A stretch of DNA of 50,792 nucleotides from Alterluteimonas quercicellularis. Its GTDB lineage: Bacteria > Pseudomonadota > Gammaproteobacteria > Xanthomonadales > Xanthomonadaceae. Where the stretch lies: contig NZ_JAIWPR010000021.1 in the NCBI RefSeq assembly GCF_021191635.1, positions 1 through 50,792 on the forward strand. Reading direction: 5' to 3'. The position numbers and the translations under genes were made by a program. Positions 38,094 through 45,490 of the stretch are shown here, in pieces; the first letter of the stretch is position 1; the number at the start of each line of letters is the position of its first letter. Below the pieces are notes generated by a model, which worked only from the letters and a program-made list of their open reading frames with translations, made no database searches and had not been told where the DNA came from.

Positions 38094-38746
38094 CACGCAG
38101 CTTTCAAACGCCCAGAAAGCAAGCTCAGAGTATTTGAGCCAGCCTCCGCAGCAGCCAAATTGGGGTGCGTTTTATAATCGGACTGACCCGCCAGCCCTAG
38201 CTTTTCAGCGATCACGCGCCGGAAGAACTGTGATTGACCGAGGTGCAGTACGCACACCTCCCCCGTAGTCTCCGCCCCTTCGTACCTATCCGCCACAAAA
38301 AGATACTCCTGATGACCCACGCGCTCCTTGATACTATTCAAGGAGCACCGGAACCACTTCAGGCTTCTATCAAAACGCACCACCTCTCGTTGCAGAGAAA
38401 ATTTGAGTGGAACTATGTGTAGATGCGCGTGTGAAGTCCCGCAACTGGTTACCGAACCTTCGCATTGAGCACCGTGCTCGAAAACGACGGCGCTACCGTA
38501 AGCGGCCTCTATGACCGACAAAGCATTCCGGACGAAGCTGACGAACGAGGCGTCCGTATAGTCGTTTAGAAGGTTTAGAGAGTGAGCTCGAGGAACCGCT
38601 AACGTCCAACCTTCGACTAGGGGTCCGATCGACGTAAGCGCCAAGTAGCGCTCGTTCTCAATCCATGGCCGGTCAGCCCTGCCCAGCGCATAGCGGCCGG
38701 ACGCGACGGCACAGATGCGGCACTCGAATGAACGGGTTGTACTCAT
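38093..38746 (-). CDS. HIT-family nucleotide hydrolase/transferase
   Basis: The 217-residue product has a HIT domain in the first about 115 residues, ending in the catalytic triad H106-x-H108-x-H110 (SHAHLHIVPL). Two Cys (FECRIC, 9 and 12) may bind metal together with later residues. HIT enzymes cleave nucleotide phosphoramidates, dinucleoside polyphosphates or adenylylated groups via an AMP-His intermediate. About 100 extra C-terminal residues (EYLFVADRYEGAETTGEVCV) are unlike simple Hint proteins. It is the first gene of the operon and is coupled to the membrane protein by TGATG. Confidence 0.85.
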   Translation of the reverse strand: MSTTRSFECRICAVASGRYALGRADRPWIENERYLALTSIGPLVEGWTLAVPRAHSLNLLNDYTDASFVSFVRNALSVIEAAYGSAVVFEHGAQCEGSVTSCGTSHAHLHIVPLKFSLQREVVRFDRSLKWFRCSLNSIKERVGHQEYLFVADRYEGAETTGEVCVLHLGQSQFFRRVIAEKLGLAGQSDYKTHPNLAAAEAGSNTLSLLSGRLKAA

Positions 38747-39080
38747 GGCATGGGCCCTGACAGTTGCTTGCTTAGACTCTCACATCGGTCACCACCCGCT
38801 CAAGCGGGGGCGCAAAGTGAAAATTCGATTAAAAATCATGCAGATACGGCATGGAAGCCGCCAGCGGCGCCTTTGGGGACTTGAGCCAGAGATGACATGG
38901 GCCCGCCAAACGTCGCGTGGTCCGTCCTCCGGACGCGTACCACTTTAGCGGGGAGCGGCTCCGCGTTCGCCCATAAGACGCGGGGCGATTCGGGGGCCAA
39001 ATCCCAGTCGCGTACCGCGAGATCGTTACATCCAGCTGGATACGACAGATAAGTATCTGAATTGAAAAAATTTTTCTCCA
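38747..39080. other. 334-bp region between the island operon and the right attachment repeat
   Basis: No gene supported; the minus-strand continuation of the stranded dusA start is open to 38836 but has no family resemblance after DWTD. The operon promoter should lie here; the most A/T-rich part is 38820-38840, and a CCCGCT/AGCGGG hairpin is at 38795-38808. Close to the right end are small palindromes CAGATA-AG-TATCTG (39046-39059) and GAAAAAATTTTTC (39063-39075), possibly integrase or excisionase sites. Confidence 0.5.
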
Positions 39081-39108
39081 TGTCCGTCCAGTCCATCATC
39101 GGGGCCAC
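39081..39108. repeat. attachment repeat, right
   Basis: The 28-bp partner of 30118-30145, with one mismatch at 39085. It lies within the stranded native dusA 5' end. Confidence 0.9.
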
Positions 39109-39150
39109 CGACAGGCGGCGGTGGGCGGGATCGTGCGTCATGGCGGGCAT
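39081..39150 (-). pseudogene. stranded native 5' end of dusA
   Basis: The minus strand encodes MPAMTHDPAHRRLSVAPMMD and then WTD before running into island sequence (MEKNFF). The MPAMTHD or MTHD start and the LSVAPMMDWTD block are standard for DusA. This is the original start of the gene, cut off from its body by the island. Its native promoter should lie just to the right, before 39182. Confidence 0.9.
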
Positions 39151-39181
39151 TCTAGCCCTGCGCCCGGCGGCGCCACGGCGT

Positions 39182-39733
39182 TCACGGCGTCGGCGGGCGC
39201 GCGTCTTCCGGGATGGCGCGGCGCAGCTCGGCGTCCAGGGCCAGCGGCCGCGCCCAGCGCCGGTAGCTGGCGGCGATGCCTTCCTTCAACCGTCGGTACG
39301 GCGCCGAGCCGGGCGCGGCGCCGAGTTCCTCGGCCAGCTCCGACCAGGGACGGGCGCGGTCGTTGTCGCGCGCGGCGACCACGGCGCGACAGGGCCGCCC
39401 GACCACCTGCGCCAGCGCGCAGGCGAAGTAGGTCTCGCCGGCGGTCCAGTCCTCGCGGCCGAGCAGTTCGTCGGCGAGCACTCGCGGCGTGTCGCGGTAG
39501 CGCACCAGCTCGTCGGCCAGCGTCTGCCGGTGGCGGGCGGCGTAGCGGTCGATGTCGGCCAGCTGCTCGTCCACCCAGGCGTCGCCGGTGCGCGGCCCGG
39601 CCGGCTCCGCTTCGGCGCCGTCGGTAGCCTCCGCGCGTTCCGCTGGCGGCGATTGCGCGGCGACCGGCCACGCCGCGGCCAGCGCGATCGCCAGCAGCCA
39701 GGCCGGCGGGAGAAGCCAGGGGGATCGGTGCAT
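39182..39733 (-). CDS. exported protein of unknown function
   Basis: The 183-residue product has a signal peptide (MHRSPWLLPPAWLLAIALAA, cleavage near VAAQS). The mature part is Glu/Ala/Arg-rich and mostly helical, with a Cys pair (YFACALAQVVGRPCRA) about 17 residues apart (mid-protein). I recognise no family. Start at 39733 was chosen for the leader and a GAGACC site; a start 10 codons upstream is possible. It lies just outside the island, reading toward the stranded dusA start. Confidence 0.7.
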   Translation of the reverse strand: MHRSPWLLPPAWLLAIALAAAWPVAAQSPPAERAEATDGAEAEPAGPRTGDAWVDEQLADIDRYAARHRQTLADELVRYRDTPRVLADELLGREDWTAGETYFACALAQVVGRPCRAVVAARDNDRARPWSELAEELGAAPGSAPYRRLKEGIAASYRRWARPLALDAELRRAIPEDARPPTP

Positions 39734-39777
39734 CGCGGTCTCGGGATCGTGGTCGGAAGGCATGGCCGGGCGGCGCT

Positions 39778-40185
39778 TCAGAGCCCGGACACGGGCACGG
39801 GCTGCAGCACGTGGCCGCCGCCCCGCAGCGCCGCGCCGTCGGCGTCGCGCGACTGCAGGCGGCCGTCGCCCAGCATGGCGTAGGCGCGTTCGCTGCCGCC
39901 CTCGCCCTGCAGCCGGATCAGCGGTGCGTCCAGGTGCCAGCCGCCGCTGTCGACGAAGGGCGTCCCGCCCAGGTCGGTCAGGTAGGTCTCGGTGAGGCGG
40001 AAGGAACGCTCGCCGCCCGCGCGCTCCAGCACCAGCACGGTCTCGATGCCGGCGCAGTCCGCGCAGCCCTGCAGGCCCTGCCAGGCCATGCGCTCGCCGG
40101 CGCCGACCGGCTCGGGCGGGCTCCAGCCGCAGGCGGCCAGCAGCAGGCAGGACATCGGCAGCAGGGCGGCGCGCGAGAGAGCCAT
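39778..40185 (-). CDS. NlpE-like lipoprotein
   Basis: This is a 135-residue lipoprotein with a lipobox at LLLAAC (Cys about 19). The mature protein has the NlpE N-terminal signature: WQGLQGCADCAGIETVLVLE with a CxxC pair, followed by SFRLTETYLTD and a small beta-barrel-like C-terminal part. NlpE proteins sense envelope or copper stress in enterobacteria; this short form is common in proteobacteria without known signalling. It is separated from the next gene downstream by 44 bp on the same strand. Confidence 0.85.
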   Translation of the reverse strand: MALSRAALLPMSCLLLAACGWSPPEPVGAGERMAWQGLQGCADCAGIETVLVLERAGGERSFRLTETYLTDLGGTPFVDSGGWHLDAPLIRLQGEGGSERAYAMLGDGRLQSRDADGAALRGGGHVLQPVPVSGL

Positions 40186-40302
40186 GCCGGGATTGTGCCG
40201 CAGGCCGGGCCGGGCCGCCTGCACGCCGCCCCCACGCGGGGACGCCTAGAGTGCGTTCGGGCCCGGCCGGATCGCACGGCGGCCCACACCCGGAGCGCGT
40301 CC

Positions 40303-40509
40303 ATGGCCACTTCTTCCGATCCCGCCTCTCCTTCCGTCGGAGCCCGGCGCCTGCGCCGCTGGCTGGTGGGCCTGGGTATCGCCGCCGCGCTGCTCGTGGC
40401 CTATGCGGTGGCCCTGCAGTCGATCGGCGCCCGCATCGGCGACGGCGTGGAGAGCAGCCTGCGCAGCTCGCCGGTGGTCGAGGACCACCAGCACCGCGCG
40501 CCGGACTGA
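40303..40509 (+). CDS. small single-helix membrane protein
   Basis: The 68-residue product has an Arg-rich stretch (ARRLRRW), one transmembrane helix (LVGLGIAAALLVAYAVAL, about 21-38) and a polar tail ending DHQHRAPD. CGGAG precedes the ATG. Unknown function. It converges with the next gene, with only 6 bp between the stops. Confidence 0.6.
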   Translation: MATSSDPASPSVGARRLRRWLVGLGIAAALLVAYAVALQSIGARIGDGVESSLRSSPVVEDHQHRAPD

Positions 40510-40515
40510 GGCGCG

Positions 40516-40929
40516 TCAGCGCCAGCGGCGCCGGTCGTCGCGGCGATTGCGGTCGTGGCGGGGATCGTAGTACTGCGCGGTGCAGCGCCCGCGACTGTCG
40601 CAGCGCACGTTGCGGCGATCGGAGCGGCGGTCGCGACGGTCGTCGTAGCGATGCGAGTAGCGGGGGTCGCGATAGTTCGCACGATAGCCGTTGTTGCGGG
40701 GCGCGTAGCGGTAGTAGACCGGACGGCCGTAGCGGTCGCGATCGACCACCAGGCGCTGGTCGTAGCCGTGGCGGTAGTAGGGGTCTCCACCGCGCAGGAT
40801 GACGTCGGCGGCATCGACGATGACGCGCACGAGCTCGTCGTCGGCATGCGCCGGCGTGGGCGCGAACGCGGCGGCGCCGAGTCCGGCGGCGAGGGCAACG
40901 GGGGCGAACCAGCGGGAAAGGATGGACAT
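40516..40929 (-). CDS. exported Arg/Tyr/Asp-rich protein
   Basis: The 137-residue product has a signal peptide (FAPVALAAGLGAAAFAPTPA, cleavage near AHA) and a short conserved-looking segment (DDELVRVIVDAADVILRGG). A tail follows made largely of R, D, Y and N (YRDPRYSHRYDDRRDRRSDR). One Cys pair (VRCDSRGRC) interrupts the tail. The low-complexity tail suggests a disordered, possibly nucleic-acid- or wall-binding part. Ribosome-binding site AGGAGCG is good. No family recognised. Confidence 0.75.
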   Translation of the reverse strand: MSILSRWFAPVALAAGLGAAAFAPTPAHADDELVRVIVDAADVILRGGDPYYRHGYDQRLVVDRDRYGRPVYYRYAPRNNGYRANYRDPRYSHRYDDRRDRRSDRRNVRCDSRGRCTAQYYDPRHDRNRRDDRRRWR

Positions 40930-41110
40930 GGCAGGCGCTCCTGGCGACGCGGCCCCGCGACCATCGCGGCGGCGCACTCACAACATGCAAACGTGCGGGT
41001 GAACGCAGACTGGCTCTGAAGGGCCTGCGCACGCCTCGCTGCGCATGCGATGGGCTGCGATTCACACGTAACCGTTTCCAGCGCGCTCCCGCTCCGCCGC
41101 GACGCGCCGA

Positions 41111-41881
41111 TCAGCCCGCGGCGGCCCGTGCCGCATCGCCCGCGGCCTGCGCATCGAGGTCGCGGATCGCCGCCGGCAGGCCGTGCAGGCCGTCCACCTC
41201 GCGCATGCGCGCGCGCATCGCGGGATCGATCTCGGCCTCGCGCTCGTGTTCCCAGGTCAGGTGGTAGGGCACGTGCACGGCCCACGCGCCCAGGCGCAGC
41301 ACCGGCGCGATGTCCGAGCGCAGCGAATTGCCGACCATGCAGAACCGCGACGCCGGCAGGTCGAACTCGTCGAGCACGCGGTGGTAGGTGGAGGCGTCCT
41401 TCTCGCTGACGATCTCGATGCGGCCGAACAGGTCGGCCAGCCCGGACTGCCGCACCTTCGCCTCCTGGTGGAACAGGTCGCCCTTGGTGATGAGGACGAT
41501 GTCGTGTTCGGCGGCGACCGCCTCGACCGCCTCGCGCACGCCCGGCAGCACTTCCACCGGGTGGCGCAGCATGTCCTTGGCGATGCCGACGATGCGGTGC
41601 AGCTCGGCGGCGCCGATCCGCTGCGCGGTGATCTCCACCGCCGCCTCGATCATCGACAGCGCCATGCCCTTGACGCCGTAGCCGAACAGGGCGAGGTTGC
41701 CGCGCTCGATCGCCAGCAGCCGCTGGCGGGCGCGCGCGTCGTCGAGGTCGACGTAGGCGCCGACGATGCGTTCGAACTCGGACTGCGCGGCGGCGAAGTA
41801 GTCCTCGCTGCGCCACAGGGTGTCGTCGGCATCGAAGCCGACGAGCCGGATGCCGGACTGGACAGGGGAAATCGCGTGCAT
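41111..41881 (-). CDS. HAD-superfamily hydrolase
   Basis: The 256-residue phosphatase-type protein has motif I DADDT with nucleophile D17 and acid D19, motif II Thr in VLITKGD, motif III Lys in SEKDASTYH and motif IV GNSLRSDI. The helical cap between motifs I and II is large (about 85 residues), so a small-molecule phosphate is the likely substrate; which one is unknown. Start at 41881 (MHAISPVQSG). It is preceded by a field of decayed hairpin repeats. Confidence 0.9.
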   Translation of the reverse strand: MHAISPVQSGIRLVGFDADDTLWRSEDYFAAAQSEFERIVGAYVDLDDARARQRLLAIERGNLALFGYGVKGMALSMIEAAVEITAQRIGAAELHRIVGIAKDMLRHPVEVLPGVREAVEAVAAEHDIVLITKGDLFHQEAKVRQSGLADLFGRIEIVSEKDASTYHRVLDEFDLPASRFCMVGNSLRSDIAPVLRLGAWAVHVPYHLTWEHEREAEIDPAMRARMREVDGLHGLPAAIRDLDAQAAGDAARAAAG

Positions 41882-41925
41882 CCGCGCATTGTAGGCGGCG
41901 CTTCGTCGCGCGACGAAGCGCACGC

Positions 41926-42054
41926 GACCCGAGGGTTGCGGAGACGCACGGAAAGAAGGGCAGCCCCAAGGGCTGCGAGGACACACGAACGAAAAGAAGT
42001 CAGCCCGAGGGCTGCGGAGACGAATAAAAGAAGGGCAGCCCGAGGGCTGCCCTT
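41926..42054. repeat. tandem, decaying copies of a terminator-like hairpin
   Basis: Four degenerate copies of a 34-40 bp unit, each with AAAGAAGGGCAGCCC-GAGGGCTGC or a variant, start near 41926, 41953, 41992 and 42025. The copy nearest the EF-hand gene (42029-42054) is an intact hairpin with perfect arms and is probably that gene's terminator. Copies farther away carry mutations. Confidence 0.7.
42029..42054 (-). terminator. terminator of the EF-hand gene
   Basis: AAGGGCAGCCC and GGGCTGCCCTT form an 11-bp stem with a GA-rich loop; on the minus strand it is followed by TTCTTTTATT. It lies 41 bp past the stop of the EF-hand gene. Confidence 0.85.
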
Positions 42055-42094
42055 CGCTACGCCGCGGCGGGGGACTCCGCCGCGTCGGCCGGGA

Positions 42095-42415
42095 TCAGTT
42101 CTCGCCGGTCGGGCCTGCGCCCTGCGAGGCCGCGAAGGCGCGGTACTCGTCCGGGGTCAGCTGGCCGTCGCCGTCGGTGTCGGCCTGGTCGAACACGGTC
42201 GACAGCGCGGAGTGGGCGCCCGCTTCCTGCTTGCTGAGGTTGCCGTTGCCGTCGGTATCCAGGTCGGCCCAGGTCACCTGCCCTTCCGCGGCCGGCGGCT
42301 GCGCGGCACCGGCCGGCGGCGCCTGCGTGGCGGGCTCCTGCGCGAAGGCCAGCGGCATGGCGAGCGCGGCACCGAGGGCGAGCAGACCGGTCAGGGGGGT
42401 GCGTGCATGCTTCAT
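42095..42415 (-). CDS. exported EF-hand calcium-binding protein
   Basis: The 106-residue product has a signal peptide (cleavage after AFA, about residue 25), a Pro/Ala linker and a pair of canonical EF-hand loops, DTDGNGNLSKQE (53-64) and DTDGDGQLTPDE (79-90), with all calcium-ligating positions filled. It is likely a periplasmic Ca2+ buffer or sensor; bacterial calerythrin-like small proteins of this layout have no assigned role. GGAG 9 bp upstream supports the start. It has its own terminator. Confidence 0.88.
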   Translation of the reverse strand: MKHARTPLTGLLALGAALAMPLAFAQEPATQAPPAGAAQPPAAEGQVTWADLDTDGNGNLSKQEAGAHSALSTVFDQADTDGDGQLTPDEYRAFAASQGAGPTGEN

Positions 42416-42793
42416 GGAGATCTCCAGTTTGAAAATGGTGCGGCGAAAAAGCGAACGACTCGTCGATCCATTGGCCCTTCCGCACGATCCCGACTCTGCC
42501 CGCGCGCGGATGAACGCGCGCGGCCCCGCCGGTGTTAAGCCTACGTTTCCTTAACCGCGCGGGCGCCGGCTTGTACTAGGACCGCGCGTGACCGTCTTCT
42601 CAAAGCGATGCGAGGGGCCGCCAATGCCCGGTCCTGGCCACCCGCAACGACCGATCGCGCACAGCGCCGGTGGCCGTGCGGCATGAACGCAACACAACGT
42701 TCACCCGCCGGCGATGACGACGGCCGCCGCCCGACGCGGCGCGCGGACGCGCTAAGGTAGTGGGCCGACCCGAACGGATAGCCGGAGACCCTC
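42416..42793. other. 378-bp divergent region, no gene seen
   Basis: The region lies between the EF-hand gene (minus) and the sugar dehydrogenase (plus). One short dyad, TGAACG-N8-CGTTCA (42684-42703), could be a regulator site. A TTAAGCCTACGTTTCCTTAA stretch (about 42535) is locally A/T-rich and may belong to the EF-hand promoter. No ORF with credible composition or start site. Confidence 0.5.
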
Positions 42794-44020
42794 ATGACCC
42801 GAGCCCTGCTTGCCGCCGCCTGCGCGCTGGCCATCGCCACCGCCTGCAGCGCCGAGTCCCCCGCCGCCAGCGCCCCCGCCGACCCGTCCGCGCAGGCGCC
42901 CGCCGGCGCGTCCCCGGCCGGCGCGCGCAGCGTCGCCCTGCCCGCTGCCGACGGCCGCCCCTTCGTGACCGAGGAGATCGCGCAGTTCAAGGAACCGTGG
43001 GCGATGACCTTCCTGCCGGACGGGCGCCTGCTGGTGACCGAGAAGGCCGGCACGCTGGCGCTCTACGACCCGGACGACGGGCAGCGCGGCGAGATCGGCG
43101 GCGTGCCCGAGGTGGCCTACGGCGGCCAGGGCGGCCTCGGCGACGTGGTGCTGCACCCGCGGTTCGATGCCAACCAGATCGTCTACATCAGCTACGCCGA
43201 GGCGGGCGACGGCGGCAACGGCGCCGCGGTGGCGCGCGGCCGGCTGGAGCTCGACGGCAGCAGCAGCGGCGCGCTGCGCGACCTGCAGGTGATCTGGCGC
43301 CAGGTGCCGAAGGTCTCCGGCGAGGGCCACTACGGGCACCGCATCGCCTTCGACCGCGAGGGCAAGCTGTGGCTCACCTCCGGCGAGCGGCAGAAGTTCG
43401 ATCCCTCGCAGGACATGGCCGCCAACCTGGGCAAGGTGATCCGGCTGGAGGACGACGGCCGCGTGCCCGCGGACAATCCCTTCGCCGGCCAGGGCGAGGT
43501 GGCGTCGCAGGTCTGGTCGCTGGGCCACCGCAATCCGCTGGGCCTGGCGTTCGACGCCGACGGCCGGCTGTGGGTGCACGAGATGGGGCCGAAGGGCGGC
43601 GACGAGCTCAACCTGATCGAGCGCGGCGCCAACTACGGCTATCCGCGCGTGTCCGACGGCGAGCACTACGACGGCCGCCCGATCCCCGACCACAGCACCA
43701 ATCCCGACTACCGCGCGCCGGTGATCAGCTGGACGCCGGTGATCTCGCCGGCGGGCTTCGTCATCTACGACGGCTCGCAGTTCCCGCAGTGGCAGGGCAA
43801 CGGCTTCATCGGCGGCCTGTCCTCGCAGTCGCTGGTGCGCGTCGAGTTCGACGGCGAACAGGCGCGCGAGGCCGAGCGCTTCCCGATGCAGACGCGCATC
43901 CGCGAGGTGGAGCAGGGCCCGGACGGCGCGCTCTGGCTGCTGGAGGACGGCGGCCGCGGCTCCCAGGGCCGGCTGTTCCGCCTGGTGCCCGGCGAGGGCG
44001 GCGCCCCGCCACAGGCCTGA
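42794..44020 (+). CDS. PQQ-dependent aldose sugar dehydrogenase (soluble GDH / Asd family)
   Basis: The 408-residue exported beta-propeller probably oxidises aldose sugars with pyrroloquinoline quinone. The leader ends in TACSAE, a weak lipobox, so it may be lipid-anchored. Family signatures are [36 protein letters not shown], the active-site [35 protein letters not shown] and GANYGYP. Length is close to E. coli YliI. PQQ synthesis genes are not in the window. A strong terminator follows. Confidence 0.92.
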   Translation: MTRALLAAACALAIATACSAESPAASAPADPSAQAPAGASPAGARSVALPAADGRPFVTEEIAQFKEPWAMTFLPDGRLLVTEKAGTLALYDPDDGQRGEIGGVPEVAYGGQGGLGDVVLHPRFDANQIVYISYAEAGDGGNGAAVARGRLELDGSSSGALRDLQVIWRQVPKVSGEGHYGHRIAFDREGKLWLTSGERQKFDPSQDMAANLGKVIRLEDDGRVPADNPFAGQGEVASQVWSLGHRNPLGLAFDADGRLWVHEMGPKGGDELNLIERGANYGYPRVSDGEHYDGRPIPDHSTNPDYRAPVISWTPVISPAGFVIYDGSQFPQWQGNGFIGGLSSQSLVRVEFDGEQAREAERFPMQTRIREVEQGPDGALWLLEDGGRGSQGRLFRLVPGEGGAPPQA

Positions 44021-44140
44021 GGCGCTCGACCGGCGCGGTCCCGCGCTTGCGGCGGGACCCGCGGGCCGCGCCACGACCGATGCGGTGCGTGGCACGGCCC
44101 CGCGCCTTCCAGCGCAGGCGGATCCGCCCGGCGGACAAAA

Positions 44141-44170
44141 AAAGAAGACCCGCCTCGGCGGGTCTTCTTT
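44141..44170. terminator. bidirectional terminator between sugar dehydrogenase and glycine-zipper gene
   Basis: A 14-bp stem AAAGAAGACCCGCC/GGCGGGTCTTCTTT with a 2-nt loop carries an A tract on the left and a T tract on the right, serving both convergent genes. Confidence 0.92.
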
Positions 44171-44188
44171 CGTGGGTGCAATGCGCGG

Positions 44189-44554
44189 TCAGCGCCCGGT
44201 GCGGTAGCAGCGCTGCTCGACGACGCGATCGCCGCGCGCCTCCTGGCGGTTGCCCTGGACGTTGCGGCCGATCGCGCCGCCGGCGACGGCACCGCCGACG
44301 GTGGCGAGCTTGCGGCCGCTGCCGCTGCCGACCTGGTTGCCGATCAGGCCGCCGATGACCGCGCCCGCAGCGGTGCCGCCGACGCGATTCGGATCGCTGC
44401 CACTGCGCTGGACCTCGACGTCCTCGCAGACCACGCGGGTGCCGTCGTTGAAGCGGCGCCCCTCGTCCTGCGGCCCGTAGCTCTGCGCGTACACGGTGCC
44501 GACCGACGCCAGCGAGAGCACCGCGATGCCGGTCCATGTGCGGAACGTGTTCAT
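44189..44554 (-). CDS. glycine-zipper 2TM (17-kDa antigen-like) surface protein
   Basis: The 121-residue exported protein has a signal peptide (cleavage after VYA, about 23), a polar segment with one Cys, then the glycine zipper GGTAAGAVIGGLIGNQVGSG ... GGAVAGGAIGRNVQG, and a final Cys (QRCYRTGR). The zipper is the Rickettsia 17-kDa/SmpA-like outer-membrane signature. It likely stabilises the envelope. GGAGG precedes the start. Confidence 0.88.
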   Translation of the reverse strand: MNTFRTWTGIAVLSLASVGTVYAQSYGPQDEGRRFNDGTRVVCEDVEVQRSGSDPNRVGGTAAGAVIGGLIGNQVGSGSGRKLATVGGAVAGGAIGRNVQGNRQEARGDRVVEQRCYRTGR

Positions 44555-44753
44555 GGTGACCTCCGCGAACTCGATTGGGTGTGGGAGGCGATGCTCACAG
44601 GCGGGTCGCGAACGGGCGGTGAAGCGCGGGCGCGAGCATGGCTGCCGGCTAAACGTGGCGGTGGCATGCCGCGTTCGCCGCGTACCGCCGGCACGCCTGC
44701 GACGCGGCGCCGCCGGCCGCTACCATGTCCCGCCCTGCCGCCGGCGACCGCCC

Positions 44754-45269
44754 ATGTCCTGGACCGAACTGATCCGCACCGTGCCCGACTTCCCGCGGCC
44801 CGGGGTCGAATTCCGCGACATCACGCCGCTGCTCGCCGACGCCTCCGGGCTGTGCGAGGCGATCGAGGCGATGGCCGCGCCCTGGCGCGATGCGGGAGTG
44901 GAGGCGGTGGCGGGGATCGAATCGCTCGGCTTCATCCTCGGCGCGGCGCTGGCGCTCTCGCTCGGCGCGGGCTTCGTGCCGATCCGCAAGCCCGGCAAGC
45001 TGCCCGGTCCCACGCTGCAGGAGGCCTACGCGCTCGAGTACGGCAGCGACCGGCTGGAGATCCACGCCGATGCGCTGGCGGCGGGCCGCCGCGTGCTGCT
45101 GGTGGACGACGTGCTGGCGACGGGCGGCACCCTGCTCGCGGCGGCGCGGCTGGTCGAGCGCCAGGGCGCGGTCCTGGCCGGTGCGGCGGTGCTGGCCGAG
45201 CTGCGGGCACTGCACGGGCGCGCGCGCTGGAGGTTCGCCGCGCCGCTGCGCGCGGTGCTGGCGTACTGA
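44754..45269 (+). CDS. apt: adenine phosphoribosyltransferase
   Basis: The 171-residue salvage enzyme makes AMP from adenine and PRPP. Landmarks are DFPRPGVEFRDITPLLAD (12-29), FVPIRKPGKLPG (74-85), ALEYGSDRLEIH and the PRPP loop VLLVDDVLATGGTL (114-127). One oddity: the normally conserved Arg of E-A/S-R-G-F is Leu here (GIESLGF, residue 58; codon CTC). Start at 44754 (MSWTELIRTVPDF), in line with family length. Confidence 0.92.
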   Translation: MSWTELIRTVPDFPRPGVEFRDITPLLADASGLCEAIEAMAAPWRDAGVEAVAGIESLGFILGAALALSLGAGFVPIRKPGKLPGPTLQEAYALEYGSDRLEIHADALAAGRRVLLVDDVLATGGTLLAAARLVERQGAVLAGAAVLAELRALHGRARWRFAAPLRAVLAY

Positions 45270-45346
45270 CGGCGCCTTCGGATGCGGAACGGTTCTTCCC
45301 CGCGCCGCGGGACGCTGCGGTATCCGCAGCCCAGGACACCGGTCCA

Positions 45347-45408
45347 GTAGGAGCGCGCTTGCGCGCGACAGGCTTCCCGCGAGGCCCGGTCGCGCGCGAG
45401 CGCGCTCC
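45347..45408. repeat. REP-like pair downstream of apt
   Basis: A forward GTAGGAGCGCGC copy (45347 on) and an inverted copy (to 45408) lie between apt and the subtilase terminator. The inverted copy ends GCTCCCGC instead of GCTCCTAC. Confidence 0.85.
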
Positions 45409-45443
45409 CGCGCGAGGCGCCCCGCAGGAACGCAGAACAAAAA

Positions 45444-45469
45444 AGACCCCGGCCGCAAGGCCGGGGTCT
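45444..45469 (-). terminator. terminator of the subtilase gene
   Basis: An 11-bp stem AGACCCCGGCC/GGCCGGGGTCT with a GCAA-type loop is followed on the minus strand by TTTTTTGTTC, 22 bp after the subtilase stop. Confidence 0.92.
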
Positions 45470-45490
45470 CCTCGACGCGATGCGCAGGCG

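Noticed and set aside
32474..38746. CBASS, BREX, DISARM or a classical restriction-modification system
   Set aside because: No CD-NTase, PglZ, BrxC-type ATPase, DrmA/B helicase or restriction endonuclease is present in the five cargo genes.
38836..39150. A separate small gene starting MPAMTHDPAHRRLSVAP
   Set aside because: Only the first 23 residues match DusA. The rest is island DNA read by chance; it is the stranded native dusA start.
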